Positions 29,434-38,764 of a DNA stretch of 64,000 nt are shown here, in pieces. Below the pieces are notes generated by a model that was not told the origin of the DNA, did no database searches, and saw only the letters and a program-made list of their open reading frames with translations. How positions within the stretch are numbered: the first letter of the stretch is position 1; every line of letters begins with the position of its first letter. The position numbers and the translations under genes are program-made. Source of the stretch: Verrucomicrobiota bacterium (GTDB lineage: Bacteria > Verrucomicrobiota > Verrucomicrobiia > Limisphaerales > J093); the NCBI GenBank assembly GCA_027493615.1, contig JAOSKK010000005.1, positions 124,001 to 188,000 of the forward strand, in the 5' to 3' direction.

Positions 29434-29670
29434 CGTCAGTGCCTCCGGTCGGGCGCCGCGGTCGTCTGCCTGTTCCTCAGGTCAGGTCGGCTGGAGTGGC
29501 TCGAACCCGGGAGACCTGACCTTGGGTGTAACCTCATGGCCACCAGCGTTTATGGCCAGGCGACAGCCCGGGTGGAAAACGTCCGACAGCTCCGTTTCGC
29601 GCCTCCTCAGGCACGACCTGACCTGCGGGCCCTTTTCACCCGCTCCAGTCGCGGCCTTAGACGGGGTGCC
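29434..29670. promoter_or_regulatory. cas2-array gap, possible CRISPR leader
   Basis: 237 nt between cas2 and the first repeat. A 12-bp inverted repeat, CAGGTCAGGTCG near 29478 and its complement near 29614, plus a related GAGACCTGACC at about 29511, is the only structure seen. It is not AT-rich, as many leaders are. Whether transcription of the array starts here or from the other end is not resolved. Confidence 0.4.
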
Positions 29671-30371
29671 GGGAGGAAACCCCTCCCTGCCGAAAGGCAT
29701 TGGCGACGAAGAAACTCCACATAATTAGGCCAACGACGGTAATAGGGAGGAAACCCTCCCTGCCGAAAGGCATTGGCGACTATTCCCTGCCGGGCACACA
29801 CGCCACCAAGACGGCGCGGGGGAGGAAACCCCTCCCTGCCGAAAGGCATTGGCGACTTCATGGCCGGCTGCGCCCGCTGAAGCAATGCCAGAAGTCCCGG
29901 GAGGAAACCCCTCCCTGCCGAAAGGCATTGGCGACCAAACTGGGTGTAAACGGCTTTGGCACCCCTTTTCTCTAGGGAGGAAACCCCTCCCTGCCGAAAG
30001 GCATTGGCGACGACCGTCCAAATCACCATAGCGAAAAATATCGCCATAGGGAGGAAACCCCTCCCTGCCGAAAGGCATTGGCGACGTAGGTTGCCTCCGA
30101 GGCACCCTTCTTCAGTTTGAGGGAGGAAACCCCTCCCTGCCGAAAGGCATTGGCGACCCGGCGGGGGCGCTGCGGGTCCTCGCCCTCCTCCTCCAGGGAG
30201 GAAACCCCTCCCTGCCGAAAGGCATTGGCGACTGTGTCATCGTCAAACGTAGTGTCAGGGTTGGACGGTGGGAGGAAACCCCTCCCTGCCGAAAGGCATT
30301 GGCGACGTAGGTCAAGGCGTAGCCGTTGTTGGCCGTCAGCGTCCCGGGAGGAAACCCCTCCCTGCCGAAAG
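29671..30371. CRISPR. CRISPR array segment 1 (9 full repeats plus a repeat cut by an IS)
   Basis: 37-nt repeat that begins GGGAGGAAACCCC, continues TCCCTGCCGAAA and ends GGCATTGGCGAC. Repeat starts: 29671, 29745 (one C short), 29820, 29899, 29975, 30049, 30121, 30196, 30270, and the left 26 nt of a repeat at 30346-30371. Spacers are 35-42 nt. The repeat can fold as GGGAGG/CCTCCC and as GCC-GAAA-GGC. It lies 237 nt after cas2. Spacers are not similar to one another. Confidence 0.98.
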
Positions 30372-32169
30372 GATGGGTGTTACCAACAGGAAAGATTGCA
30401 GGGGCCACACTGCCATCACGTGGCGGCACAGTGACAGGCAGTGAAGCTCGAGATCTTCGCGTGCATAGTATCTTGTCAGGGGAGGCGGCAAGCCCAGCCA
30501 GCGGGCACTCCGGCGTCGCGTGGGGCATTGGGAAACCGGTCGCGGAGAGAGTCAGACAGCCAGGAAAGTTGGGTCGAACCGCCCACCTACCAGAAGCCCT
30601 TTTCCCGCGCCGCCAAGGGGGCGCCACGGCGTCGTAAGGGGTGGGGAGTGGACGGAGGGCCCAACCAGACAGCGACCGTTTATAGGGTCATTGGGCGCTG
30701 GGACCAAGGAGGCAGAGTTGAGAGAGTTTTCTGCAGGTTGTTCGTGCCTTTGGCGCCTGCAGGGCATAGACTCTCTGCCCTCATGAGTCTTCTCATTCAC
30801 GATGCCTTCCTCTCCCCGGCGCTGGAGCTCTTGCCCACGCTCGAACACTACCGTCAGGACCTAGACTACAGCGATGCCGAGTTCCTCACGCTGGGCGTGC
30901 GACGCATCAACACCTACCATCCTTCGGGGCGCTCGTTTCTCCAGTCGGTGCGTCAGTGCGAGGTGAGTGACGTCTCGCTCAAGGCCTACTTCGGAGCCTG
31001 TCGCAGCCGGCGGCGGCTGAAGCTGGCGCATGAACTCAACACGGCGGTCTCCTGGCAACTGCGGGTGCCGAGTGATCGCTTCGCGGCCTTCCCCGAACTC
31101 CACGGCCGGGACATTCTGGCCTTGGACGGACACGACATCCGCCATGGCAGCCATGAGCCGGCGGCGCTCACCCGGCGTGGTGAGAGTAAGGTTCCCGATA
31201 CGCTGACCGGGGTGTTCCTGCGGGATCTGCGGACGGGCGGTGCGCGGGTGCTGACCCAGACCCACGGGCACCAACATGAGTGGGCGGCGGTCAAGGCCTG
31301 TCCCTGGAGGGACTTCCTTTGGCGACCGGAGGCCCGGGGCACGATCCTGGTGATCGATCCGGTGGCGGTGGACTTCGGCTCCTGCGGGGCGCCAAGTTCA
31401 AGGGGGCTTCACGGTGATCACGCGAACCAAGGAGAACCTCGTGGTTCGGGAATCCCGCCCGCTGAGCTGGGACCGGAAGTATCCCCCAACCAGGGCGTGC
31501 TGAGCGATGAGCGGGTGTGGTTCAGCGAGGCGGGGGAGTTTCGGCGCATCCGCTACCGGGATCCGGAGAGTGGGACGGTCTATGAGTTGCTGACCACCGA
31601 GTTTCACCTGCCCCCGGGGATCATCGCCCAGATCTACCGACTGCGCTGGGACATCGAGAAGTTCTTTGACGTCTGTGAGAACCTCCTGGCCGAGGCGCGG
31701 GCCTGGGGGGCGGGGCCGGTGCCGGCGCAGGTGCAAAACGAGTTTCTGGTCCTGGTGCACAATCTGCTGATTCTCCTCAGTACCAGGCTGGAAGCGGAGG
31801 AAGGCCTGCGGGACGAGAAGGTCGAGGTCAAGTACGAGGCGGCGCTTCAAGCCCGGGAACGCGTGGCCAAGTCGCGGGGCCGGTCGGTGTCGCCCTGGGT
31901 GCGGGTGTTGCGACGGATCACTCGCTGGAGCAGTCAGTTTACCCGATGGCTGCAGGATGCCTTGCTGCATCGTTGGGAGTGGACCGAAGGCCTGGCCAAG
32001 CTGCGGCCACTCATGCACGCCTATCTCCGCTAGCGCCCCTGGCAGCCCCCGCCAACCCCCCTCACGGATCCCCCTACGTCAATGTTGTCACACCCCTGCC
32101 CGCCAGCCGTGCCTTTCAGCATGCAGCATGCCCTCGCACTTTCTCTGTTTGTCGAGGGTAACACCGATC
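30372..32169 (+). mobile_element. IS4-type insertion sequence inserted in a CRISPR repeat (1,798 bp)
   Basis: The imperfect terminal inverted repeats are GATGGGTGTTACC at 30372-30384 and its near complement at 32157-32169 (GGTAACACCGATC). The 8-bp direct repeat GCCGAAAG flanks it (30364-30371 and 32170-32177) and is part of the CRISPR repeat. Removing the element and one copy of the duplication restores one perfect 37-nt repeat. One transposase gene lies inside. Confidence 0.92.
30783..32033 (+). CDS. IS4-family DDE transposase
   Basis: 416 residues from ATG 30783, 5' TIR 400 nt upstream. DDE features of the IS4 family are ILALDGHDIRHG (first Asp), ILVIDPVAVDF (second Asp) and the IYRLRWDIEKFF segment (Tyr, Arg, Glu of the YREK-type motif). 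Between about 31380 and 31490 the local frame is wrong: the adjacent frame reads FTVITRTKENLVVRESRPLS, and the original frame returns before SDERVWFSEAGEF. So at least two compensating indels are present and the transposase may be inactive or the indels erroneous. Confidence 0.88.
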   Translation: MSLLIHDAFLSPALELLPTLEHYRQDLDYSDAEFLTLGVRRINTYHPSGRSFLQSVRQCEVSDVSLKAYFGACRSRRRLKLAHELNTAVSWQLRVPSDRFAAFPELHGRDILALDGHDIRHGSHEPAALTRRGESKVPDTLTGVFLRDLRTGGARVLTQTHGHQHEWAAVKACPWRDFLWRPEARGTILVIDPVAVDFGSCGAPSSRGLHGDHANQGEPRGSGIPPAELGPEVSPNQGVLSDERVWFSEAGEFRRIRYRDPESGTVYELLTTEFHLPPGIIAQIYRLRWDIEKFFDVCENLLAEARAWGAGPVPAQVQNEFLVLVHNLLILLSTRLEAEEGLRDEKVEVKYEAALQARERVAKSRGRSVSPWVRVLRRITRWSSQFTRWLQDALLHRWEWTEGLAKLRPLMHAYLR

Positions 32170-32219
32170 GCCGAAAGGCATTGGCGACTTCGACTTGGTT
32201 TTTATTTAAAACAAACATA

Positions 32220-33308
32220 CTGGGCAGTCTTTTAGATAGACTACACTCGGCATTGTGTCTATAATCGCGGTCGTGGCAAAGATTTATGGACGCACACTAG
32301 ATCACAAGGCTCTGGAACACATGAGGATACTCGCTGTCAGGCGAGTCGTGGAAGACGGGGAGGACCCCAGTGATGTCATGCGATCTTTTGGATTATGCCG
32401 GACCACGATTTACCCCTGGTTGCGAAAGTTTAACGATGAAGGGTGGGACGCGCTGGTCGAGAAGATCGCTCAGGGCCCCGAGCCGAAGCTCAACGAGAAG
32501 CAACGCCAGCGAGTGAAGCGGTGGATCCTGGGCAAAGACCCAAGACAGTATGGCTTTGAGTTTGGGCTATGGACACGGCGAATCGTGCAGACACTTATTC
32601 AGGAGAAAATGGGGATCGAGTTGGGCTTGACGGCAGTGGGGAGGCTGTTGGCGAGCCTGGAGATCACCCCCCAGAAGCCTCTGCGCCGTGCCTACGAGCG
32701 AGATCCGCAAGCGGTGGATGTGTGGATGAAGGAAACCTATCCCAAGCTGCGGAAGCGGGCCAAACGAGCGGGCGCGATGATCTTCTTCCTCGACGAGGCG
32801 GGCTTTCAATCGGATCCGCCGCTGGGTCGCACCTATGGGTTAAAGGGGACCACGCCGGTCGTCGTGACCTCTGGACAGCGGCAGAGTATCAATGTGATCA
32901 GCGCGGTCAACGCATGCGGGGCGTTTTGGGCCGCGACGTACACCGGCAAGTTGAACGCGGAGTCCTTTGTGGCGTTCCTCAAGAATTTCATGAAGGAACG
33001 TCCCACGAAAGTATTCCTCGTCGTGGATGGACATCCGGCTCACAAGGCGAACAGCGTCAAACACTATGTGCAGTCGCTCAACGGACGGCTGGAGTTGCAC
33101 TTCCTTCCTCCCTATGCACCGGACCTCAATCCCGATGAGTTCGTCTGGAGCCATATGAAAACCAACGGCGTATCCAAAAAGCCTCTCAGGAAGAATGAGT
33201 CACTGCGAGAGCGCGTCGAGCAGGACCTCGCCGACCTTCATAACAACCGAGAGTTAGTGCGCTCCTTCTTTTGTGCAGAGAGTGTAGCCTATGCCAAGGA
33301 CTAGGCAG
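32220..33308 (+). mobile_element. IS630-type insertion sequence inside a CRISPR spacer (1,089 bp)
   Basis: TA dinucleotides flank it (32218-32219 and 33309-33310), as for IS630/Tc1 elements. The ends form a 31-bp imperfect inverted repeat counted from TA (23 of 31 match; CTACACTC is shared at the inner edge). Excision with one TA leaves a 39-nt spacer, the normal size here. The base composition is less GC-rich than the surroundings. Confidence 0.92.
32255..33304 (+). CDS. IS630-family DDE transposase
   Basis: 349 residues from GTG 32255, or 327 from ATG 32321. An N-terminal helix-turn-helix (DVMRSFGLCRTTIYPWLRKF) binds the ends. The catalytic DDE residues are in IFFLDEAGFQSD, VFLVVDGHPAHK and LNPDEFVWSHMK. 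The frame is intact, so the element is probably young or active. The stop at 33302 lies inside the right terminal repeat. Confidence 0.95.
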   Translation: MSIIAVVAKIYGRTLDHKALEHMRILAVRRVVEDGEDPSDVMRSFGLCRTTIYPWLRKFNDEGWDALVEKIAQGPEPKLNEKQRQRVKRWILGKDPRQYGFEFGLWTRRIVQTLIQEKMGIELGLTAVGRLLASLEITPQKPLRRAYERDPQAVDVWMKETYPKLRKRAKRAGAMIFFLDEAGFQSDPPLGRTYGLKGTTPVVVTSGQRQSINVISAVNACGAFWAATYTGKLNAESFVAFLKNFMKERPTKVFLVVDGHPAHKANSVKHYVQSLNGRLELHFLPPYAPDLNPDEFVWSHMKTNGVSKKPLRKNESLRERVEQDLADLHNNRELVRSFFCAESVAYAKD

Positions 33309-34375
33309 TATGTTATTTGGGAGGAAACCCCTCCCTGCCGAAAGGCATTGGCGACATCGATGACCCAGTATCCAAGCGCAGTGTCGATGTTTTGGGAGGA
33401 AACCCCTCCCTGCCGAAAGGCATTGGCGACTTCACTGGCCTGCCAACCGTTCCACGCCACTTCCACGGGAGGAAACCCCTCCCTGCCGAAAGGCATTGGC
33501 GACCACCACACACGCACTGGAATACGGTGCGGCACGCACCGTGGGAGGAAACCCCTCCCTGCCGAAAGGCATTGGCGACCGCTTCTTGACCTCGGTCAGC
33601 TTGGCGTCCATCTCCGCCTGGGAGGAAACCCCTCCCTGCCGAAAGGCATTGGCGACGCCGATGTCGAGGACGCCGGGTTAGGCCATGTGTTTTCGGGAGG
33701 AAACCCCTCCCTGCCGAAAGGCATTGGCGACCGTCAACTAAGGCATCGGCAAAGGAATCGTAGCCGTGGGAGGAAACCCCTCCCTGCCGAAAGGCATTGG
33801 CGACCCGACCTCTCTCAATGATCTAAGGTCAAACATTGTTGTGGGAGGAAACCCCTCCCTGCCGAAAGGCATTGGCGACTTGGACGTAGGTGTAGTACCC
33901 GCCGCTCTCGGTCCAACGGGAGGAAACCCCTCCCTGCCGAAAGGCATTGGCGACTCGACGCAGCCCGCGGAGTGACGTACCAAGTCATGTCGGGAGGAAA
34001 CCCCTCCCTGCCGAAAGGCATTGGCGACTGGCCATGTTTCCGTGGGTCGAGGCGACCACGAGGTTCTGGGAGGAAACCCCTCCCTGCCGAAAGGCATTGG
34101 CGACACCAGTAGCCTTGACACGAACTGCCCCTCGGGAAATCCGGGAGGAAACCCCTCCCTGCCGAAAGGCATTGGCGACAGTCCTGTGCGTAGTAGGTCT
34201 CACCGCAGTCGAATAGAGGGAGGAAACCCCTCCCTGCCGAAAGGCATTGGCGACGCGTCGAACCGCTTGATGATCTTGCGACGACGGCAGACGGGAGGAA
34301 ACCCCTCCCTGCCGAAAGGCATTGGCGACCTGGTCGGACGCTACGGTGTGAGAGAGCCACCATTCCCGGGAGGAA

Positions 34376-34664
34376 TGTTCCGTGACACGCTATTCCGTGG
34401 ACCCACTGCGACAGATCGTCCGTGGATGACGCCCCGTGTTTCTCAGTTTGCCTCGTGCTTTCGGGCTCTGCCGACCGCGAGGATGCCCTCCCTGGCCCTG
34501 GACCGGACTAGGGGAAGGCAACGCTTTCGGTGGTACGACCAGCCATCAGTCTCGCCCTGAACATGTTCCGGTTTGCAGGCTCCTCCCGAGTCCACGAACC
34601 TACCTCCACGGACGAAATCGTCACCGTCCCGTCATTTCTCCCCCGAAACAAAGAGTCAGGGAAC
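34376..34664. other. Non-repeat gap between CRISPR segments 2 and 3
   Basis: 289 nt without repeats or a credible gene. It follows an 8-nt repeat stub and precedes a repeat with an altered first base. It is not similar to the cas2-proximal gap or to the sequence after 35688. It could be a second leader, or the scar of a rearrangement. Confidence 0.6.
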
Positions 34665-35688
34665 AGGAGGAAACCCCTCCCTGCCGAAAGGCATTGGCGA
34701 CTCTTCCGCTTCCAAGGCATCTTCTTCGAGGTTGTCCGGGGAGGAAACCCCTCCCTGCCGAAAGGCATTGGCGACGTCCGACTCGCCCGGGAACAAGTGC
34801 TTCGTGACAGTGTGGGAGGAAACCCCTCCCTGCCGAAAGGCATTGGCGACGTTATCAATCAGGTTGTGCACATTGCTCTTGTATAGAACGGGAGGAAACC
34901 CCTCCCTGCCGAAAGGCATTGGCGACGAAGCTTCTTTGCTAGGAAGGACTCGAACTCCTTCCGAGTGGGGAGGAAACCCCTCCCTGCCGAAAGGCATTGG
35001 CGACGTTGCCACCAACACCATACTGATACCGATGCTTGTCTTTTTGGGAGGAAACCCCTCCCTGCCGAAAGGCATTGGCGACGTGAAGCAACTCTGACTT
35101 AAGTGCGGTAGCGTCCGCTGGGAGGAAACCCCTCCCTGCCGAAAGGCATTGGCGACGTTGGTATTAACCTCAGCCGGCGAACCTGTAGTCATTTTGGGAG
35201 GAAACCCCTCCCTGCCGAAAGGCATTGGCGACCCTTTGTCTGCGTTGTGCTGTCATTCGCCAGCTTATGACAGGGAGGAAACCCCTCCCTGCCGAAAGGC
35301 ATTGGCGACCCTTTGTCTGCGTTGTGCTGTCATTCGCCAGCTTATGACAGGGAGGAAACCCCTCCCTGCCGAAAGGCATTGGCGACGAGGCCCCGTCCCT
35401 CAAAGAGGCGATCAGTTCCCGCGGGGAGGAAACCCCTCCCTGCCGAAAGGCATTGGCGACACACCCCAATGGGGCTTGTTCTCCGGCCCGAACTTGTTCT
35501 GGGAGGAAACCCCTCCCTGCCGAAAGGCATTGGCGACCACAGAACGCTTCCGGGCTGAAAAACTCCATGTTTCTAGGGAGGAAACCCCTCCCTGCCGAAA
35601 GGCATTGGCGACCGCACGACGAGAAAATCTCGTCGTTGGGTGGCAATCGCTGGGAGGAAACCCCTCCCTGCCGAAAGGCATTGGCGAC
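34665..35688. CRISPR. CRISPR array segment 3 (14 repeats)
   Basis: Repeats start at 34665 (first base A, not G), 34739, 34814, 34890, 34968, 35046, 35120, 35196, 35273, 35350, 35424, 35501, 35576 and 35652. Spacers are 37-41 nt. The spacers at 35233-35272 and 35310-35349 are identical (40 nt), so a 77-bp repeat-spacer unit is duplicated in tandem. The repeat sequence equals that of segments 1 and 2, so one adaptation machinery serves all three. Confidence 0.98.
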
Positions 35689-35887
35689 GAGGCGTGAACC
35701 CCGACAGGTGAGCAGCACCCGTTCGGCATGACAGACGAAGAACCTGGATCATGAACAGGCGAATGGGGACAGACGAATGAACAGGCTGGAAAAAGTATTC
35801 GCCTGTCCCCATCCGCCTGTCAGATGGCCGTCGGCGCACGCCCTCCCGCCGTGCTCCCGCCTGTCGCCCCCGCACTCCCATTCCAGT

Positions 35888-37087
35888 TTACGGGCCCAAC
35901 CCTCGCGGGGTGGGGTCCGGCGCGCCCTGCCGCAACAGGAGGTCGTGCCCCCGCATGACCACATCCCGGCCGCGTTCCGCGCGCAACCGGTCCACTACGT
36001 CAGCCAGGCGCCGGCGGGCCTCGCGCTGTTGGGCAGACCGATCCAACGGCAGTTCGGCGCCAAACCGCCCGTCGTAGAGATTGGACAGCTTGAGCGCCAC
36101 CAACCGGAGACTGACGCGTCGCCGCCACGCCCGCCGCAACATCAATCCCAGCCGCCCGTACACGTCGGTCTCGAGATCCGTCGGCTCGACCAGGCTCTCG
36201 CTCACCTGATCCTCGGTCCGGTCGTTGTAGCGCACCTTCACCGTCAACGTCCGCACGCTCCGGCCGTCCGCTCGGACCTGGGCAAACAGGTGATCAGCCA
36301 TGCGGCGGAGGGTGGCCTCCAGGAATGGTTCGTCGGTCTGGTCCTGCGGGAACGTCTCCTGTTGGCTGTAGCTCTTGGCCGGCTCGCTCGCCGGCACCAC
36401 CGGCCGGTCATCCAGACCGTGCGCAAACCGGTGAATCTGCGGAGCCGCACGCCCCAGCACCAGCGACAGCCACTCGACAGGCGTCTCCGCGATGTGGCGA
36501 ATGAGCGCCAGGCCCGCGGCGTTCAGCCGGGCCGCCGTCTTCGGCCCGATCCCAGGCAACCACCGGTTGGGCAGCGGATGGAGAAAGGCAATCTCCTCAC
36601 CCGACGGCACGAACTTGAACGCCGCCGGCTTCTCGAGCTTGGACGCGATCTGGCTGACGAGCTTGTTCGCGCCGATGCCTTCGCTGACCGTGATCTTCAA
36701 CGCCTGACGAATGGCGTCGCGAATGGTCCGCGCCACCTCGATCACCGGGCGCCGCACGCCCCGCAGATCGCAGTACCCCTCGTCAATCGAGGTGATCTCG
36801 ACGTTCGGCGTGAAATCGTAGGCGTAACTGAACATCCACCGCGAGAACTGCTCGTACTTGTCGAAGTCCCCCGGCAACAGGATGAGGTGAGGACAGAGCT
36901 GGCGGGCCCGGACACTGGGCATGGGCGTGTAGACCCCGAAGCGCCGGGCCTCATAGCTGGCGCTGGCAATGATGCCCCGCCGTTCGCCCCCGACGGCCAC
37001 GGGTTTGCCCCGCAGCCGGGGATCGGCGGCCTGCTCCACCGCCGCGAAAAACGCGTCGGCGTCAAGGTGAGTCACCGGTTCGCGCAA
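35888..37087 (-). CDS. dinB: DNA polymerase IV (Y-family translesion polymerase)
   Basis: 399 residues, intact. N-terminal THLDADAFFAAVEQ carries the first metal Asp and EITSIDEGYCDL the second pair (DE). SYEARRFGV and VSEGIGANKLVSQIASK are typical of the palm and finger, with a helix-hairpin-helix (LPGIGPKTAARL) and little-finger domain at the C-terminus. It copies past DNA lesions with low fidelity. It lies 30 nt after lexA on the same strand, so it is probably the second gene of a LexA-controlled operon. Confidence 0.94.
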   Translation of the reverse strand: MREPVTHLDADAFFAAVEQAADPRLRGKPVAVGGERRGIIASASYEARRFGVYTPMPSVRARQLCPHLILLPGDFDKYEQFSRWMFSYAYDFTPNVEITSIDEGYCDLRGVRRPVIEVARTIRDAIRQALKITVSEGIGANKLVSQIASKLEKPAAFKFVPSGEEIAFLHPLPNRWLPGIGPKTAARLNAAGLALIRHIAETPVEWLSLVLGRAAPQIHRFAHGLDDRPVVPASEPAKSYSQQETFPQDQTDEPFLEATLRRMADHLFAQVRADGRSVRTLTVKVRYNDRTEDQVSESLVEPTDLETDVYGRLGLMLRRAWRRRVSLRLVALKLSNLYDGRFGAELPLDRSAQQREARRRLADVVDRLRAERGRDVVMRGHDLLLRQGAPDPTPRGLGP

Positions 37088-37117
37088 AGCGAATGCAGAA
37101 TGCAGAATGCAGAATCT

Positions 37118-37755
37118 TCATTCTGCATTCTTCCTTCCGCATTTCCTCACCAACCCCACCATCACGCCCTGGATGACCAGTTCCCCCACGGGATGCAGCC
37201 GTGGGTAGCGGGGATTCTCGGCCCTGAGATATGGCGCCTGGCCGTGCTCCTGGACAAACGTCTTGAGAGTGGACTCGTTATCGACCAGGGCCGCCACCAC
37301 ATCGCCGTTCCGGGGCGTCTTGCCGTGCTCAAGAATCACCACGTCACCGTCCACGATGTGCCGGCCGATCATGGAATCTCCGCGCACCTCGAGGGCGAAG
37401 GTGCGGGAGGTCGGACGAAAACCTAGTGTAGCCAGGTCCAGCGAGACGCAGCCTTTGGCCTCCTGCTGGCGTTCCCGGGCAAACCCGGCGGGAATGGCCC
37501 CGTAGAGTGGGATGTCCGCCACCGGCCGCCGGAGCGATTCCAGGGGGACACCACCCGCAGCGAACGGGCGCGCCGGGCTTCGCCGGCCAGGACCCCTTTA
37601 CGGCGCAAGGCCGTGACGTGGTCTGCGGCGGCCTTCACGCTGCGGAAGCGGAAGTGGGCGGCGATCTCGCGCAGGGTCGGGGCGCTGCCGGACCGCTGCT
37701 GGGTGGTCTGGACGAACTCGAGCACCTCTTGCTGGCGCAACGTGAGCGGTTTCAT
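37118..37755 (-). CDS. lexA: LexA SOS repressor, one frameshift
   Basis: About 212 residues. The N-terminal winged helix is MKPLTLRQQEVLEFVQ to ADHVTALRRKGVL. The C-terminal self-cleaving domain has the Ala-Gly cleavage bond in AIPAGFARERQ, the Ser in RGDSMIGRHI and the Lys in STLKTFVQEH. One C is missing at the G5/C5 run 37543-37547 (true reading VVSPLESLRRPVADIPLYG). A palindrome just upstream (37761-37776) is a candidate operator, suggesting autoregulation and control of dinB. Many-copy AT-type repeats (GCAGAAT) sit between the two genes. Confidence 0.92.
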
Positions 37756-37760
37756 GGTCG

Positions 37761-37776
37761 CTATTCATTTGAATAG
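37761..37776. promoter_or_regulatory. Candidate LexA operator
   Basis: Perfect palindrome CTATTC-ATTT-GAATAG, 6 nt upstream of the lexA start. The position suits an autoregulatory operator. I base this on symmetry and position, not on a known consensus for this lineage. Confidence 0.55.
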
Positions 37777-38764
37777 TATTCCGGTCACGCCCAACCGCAA
37801 TGGGAATTTTGGATCCCGACTACCGAGTTGGCCAAGGCTGGAATTCCCTGGAACAGCCCGCACAAGGCTGGAGTTGAACGACTTGCGGCCAGAAAACGGC
37901 CCCGCGGTTGAAGGTCGAGTTGGCCGAGAATTTTGGCCAGTTGGCCGGATTTTCCTTCCACATTTTCGAAGGTCGCCCCCCTTGATTTGCAGGCAGTTAA
38001 GCCCAAATCGTGGCCAACTCGCCTGTAAGGCAAGAAGGTGGAAGGTGGAAGGCTGTTTTTCAGCGAATTGGCTTGGTGTCGACCACGTCGCCTCAACGGC
38101 CCATCGGCACGACCGCCGGCAGCCAGCGGGTCATGGTTCAACCTTTCTTATGGCGAAGCAGGCCCCTCCCCTCATCCGCCGGCTGAACCGTGGCCGACCA
38201 GGTCGCCGCAGGGCTTCCGCCGACACGCGGCGGGCCCCGCGGCGGTGGTGCGGCCGAGCGCCCGCCGTTGGCCCGCCGCAGCCCGATGGTTCGGGGAGGT
38301 TCCCGCCCCAAGCCATGGGAACGGAAGCGCGGTGGACCTGGACGGGCGGGCCGACCAGGTCACCGACCAGGTCGGATCCGGGGCCATCGGCCCATGGCAA
38401 GCGTCCGGATCAGCCGGCGCGGATCGCCCGGCACTCTGGAACCAAGCGCCACCGCTCGGCCGCCTCGGCGGACCCCGGCTCGGTCGGCGAGCTGGCCGCG
38501 GACGCCGCTGGGCTTCTTGCCCAGGAAGGACGGGCGGGCCGACCAGGTCACCGACCAGGCCGGACCCGAAGCTATCGGCCCAGGGCGAGTGTCCGGATCA
38601 CCCGGCGCGGACCGCCCGGCACCCTGGAACCAGGCGCCACCGCTCCGCCACCTTGGCGGACGCCGCCTCAATCGGCGAGCTGGCCGCGGACGTCGCTCGG
38701 GTTCTTTCCCAGGGGGGCGGTTGACGGTACTCTGAACCCAGAGGACCTTGCCCGGCAGCCGACC
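37777..38764. other. 988-bp GC-rich stretch with imperfect tandem repeats, no clear gene
   Basis: No recognisable product. From about 38187 on it is built from dispersed GC-rich units containing GGCCGACCAGGTC and GGCTTCCGCCG-type cores; the two longest copies form the tandem at 38341-38712. Long frames through it are compositional. Confidence 0.5.
38341..38712. repeat. Two imperfect tandem copies of a GC-rich unit of about 185 bp
   Basis: Copy 1 is about 38341-38525 and copy 2 about 38531-38712. Shared blocks include GCCGACCAGGTCACCGACCA, GTGTCCGGATCA-like text, CTGGAACCA, GCGCCACCGCTC and GGCGAGCTGGCCGCGGACG. Related fragments recur at about 42897-42960, 44441-44560 and 44650-44760. Confidence 0.75.

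Larger units (their letters stand above)
32170..34375. CRISPR. CRISPR array segment 2 (right half of the split repeat, an IS-split spacer, 14 full repeats, one 8-nt stub)
   Basis: The split repeat resumes at 32170-32188. Its spacer is 32189-32219 plus 33311-33318 (39 nt when the IS is removed). Full repeats start at 33319, 33394, 33467, 33543, 33620, 33695, 33768, 33843, 33918, 33992, 34068, 34143, 34218 and 34293. Spacers are 36-40 nt. After a final 38-nt spacer only GGGAGGAA (34368-34375) matches before the sequence diverges. Confidence 0.97.

Noticed and set aside
29434..29670. A small gene in the cas2-array gap
   Set aside because: Short frames there show no start context or motif; more likely leader DNA.
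33254..35881. Many open frames on both strands with repeated text such as EETPPCRKALA or NAFRQGG
   Set aside because: They are translations of the CRISPR repeat in different frames; no protein is expected.
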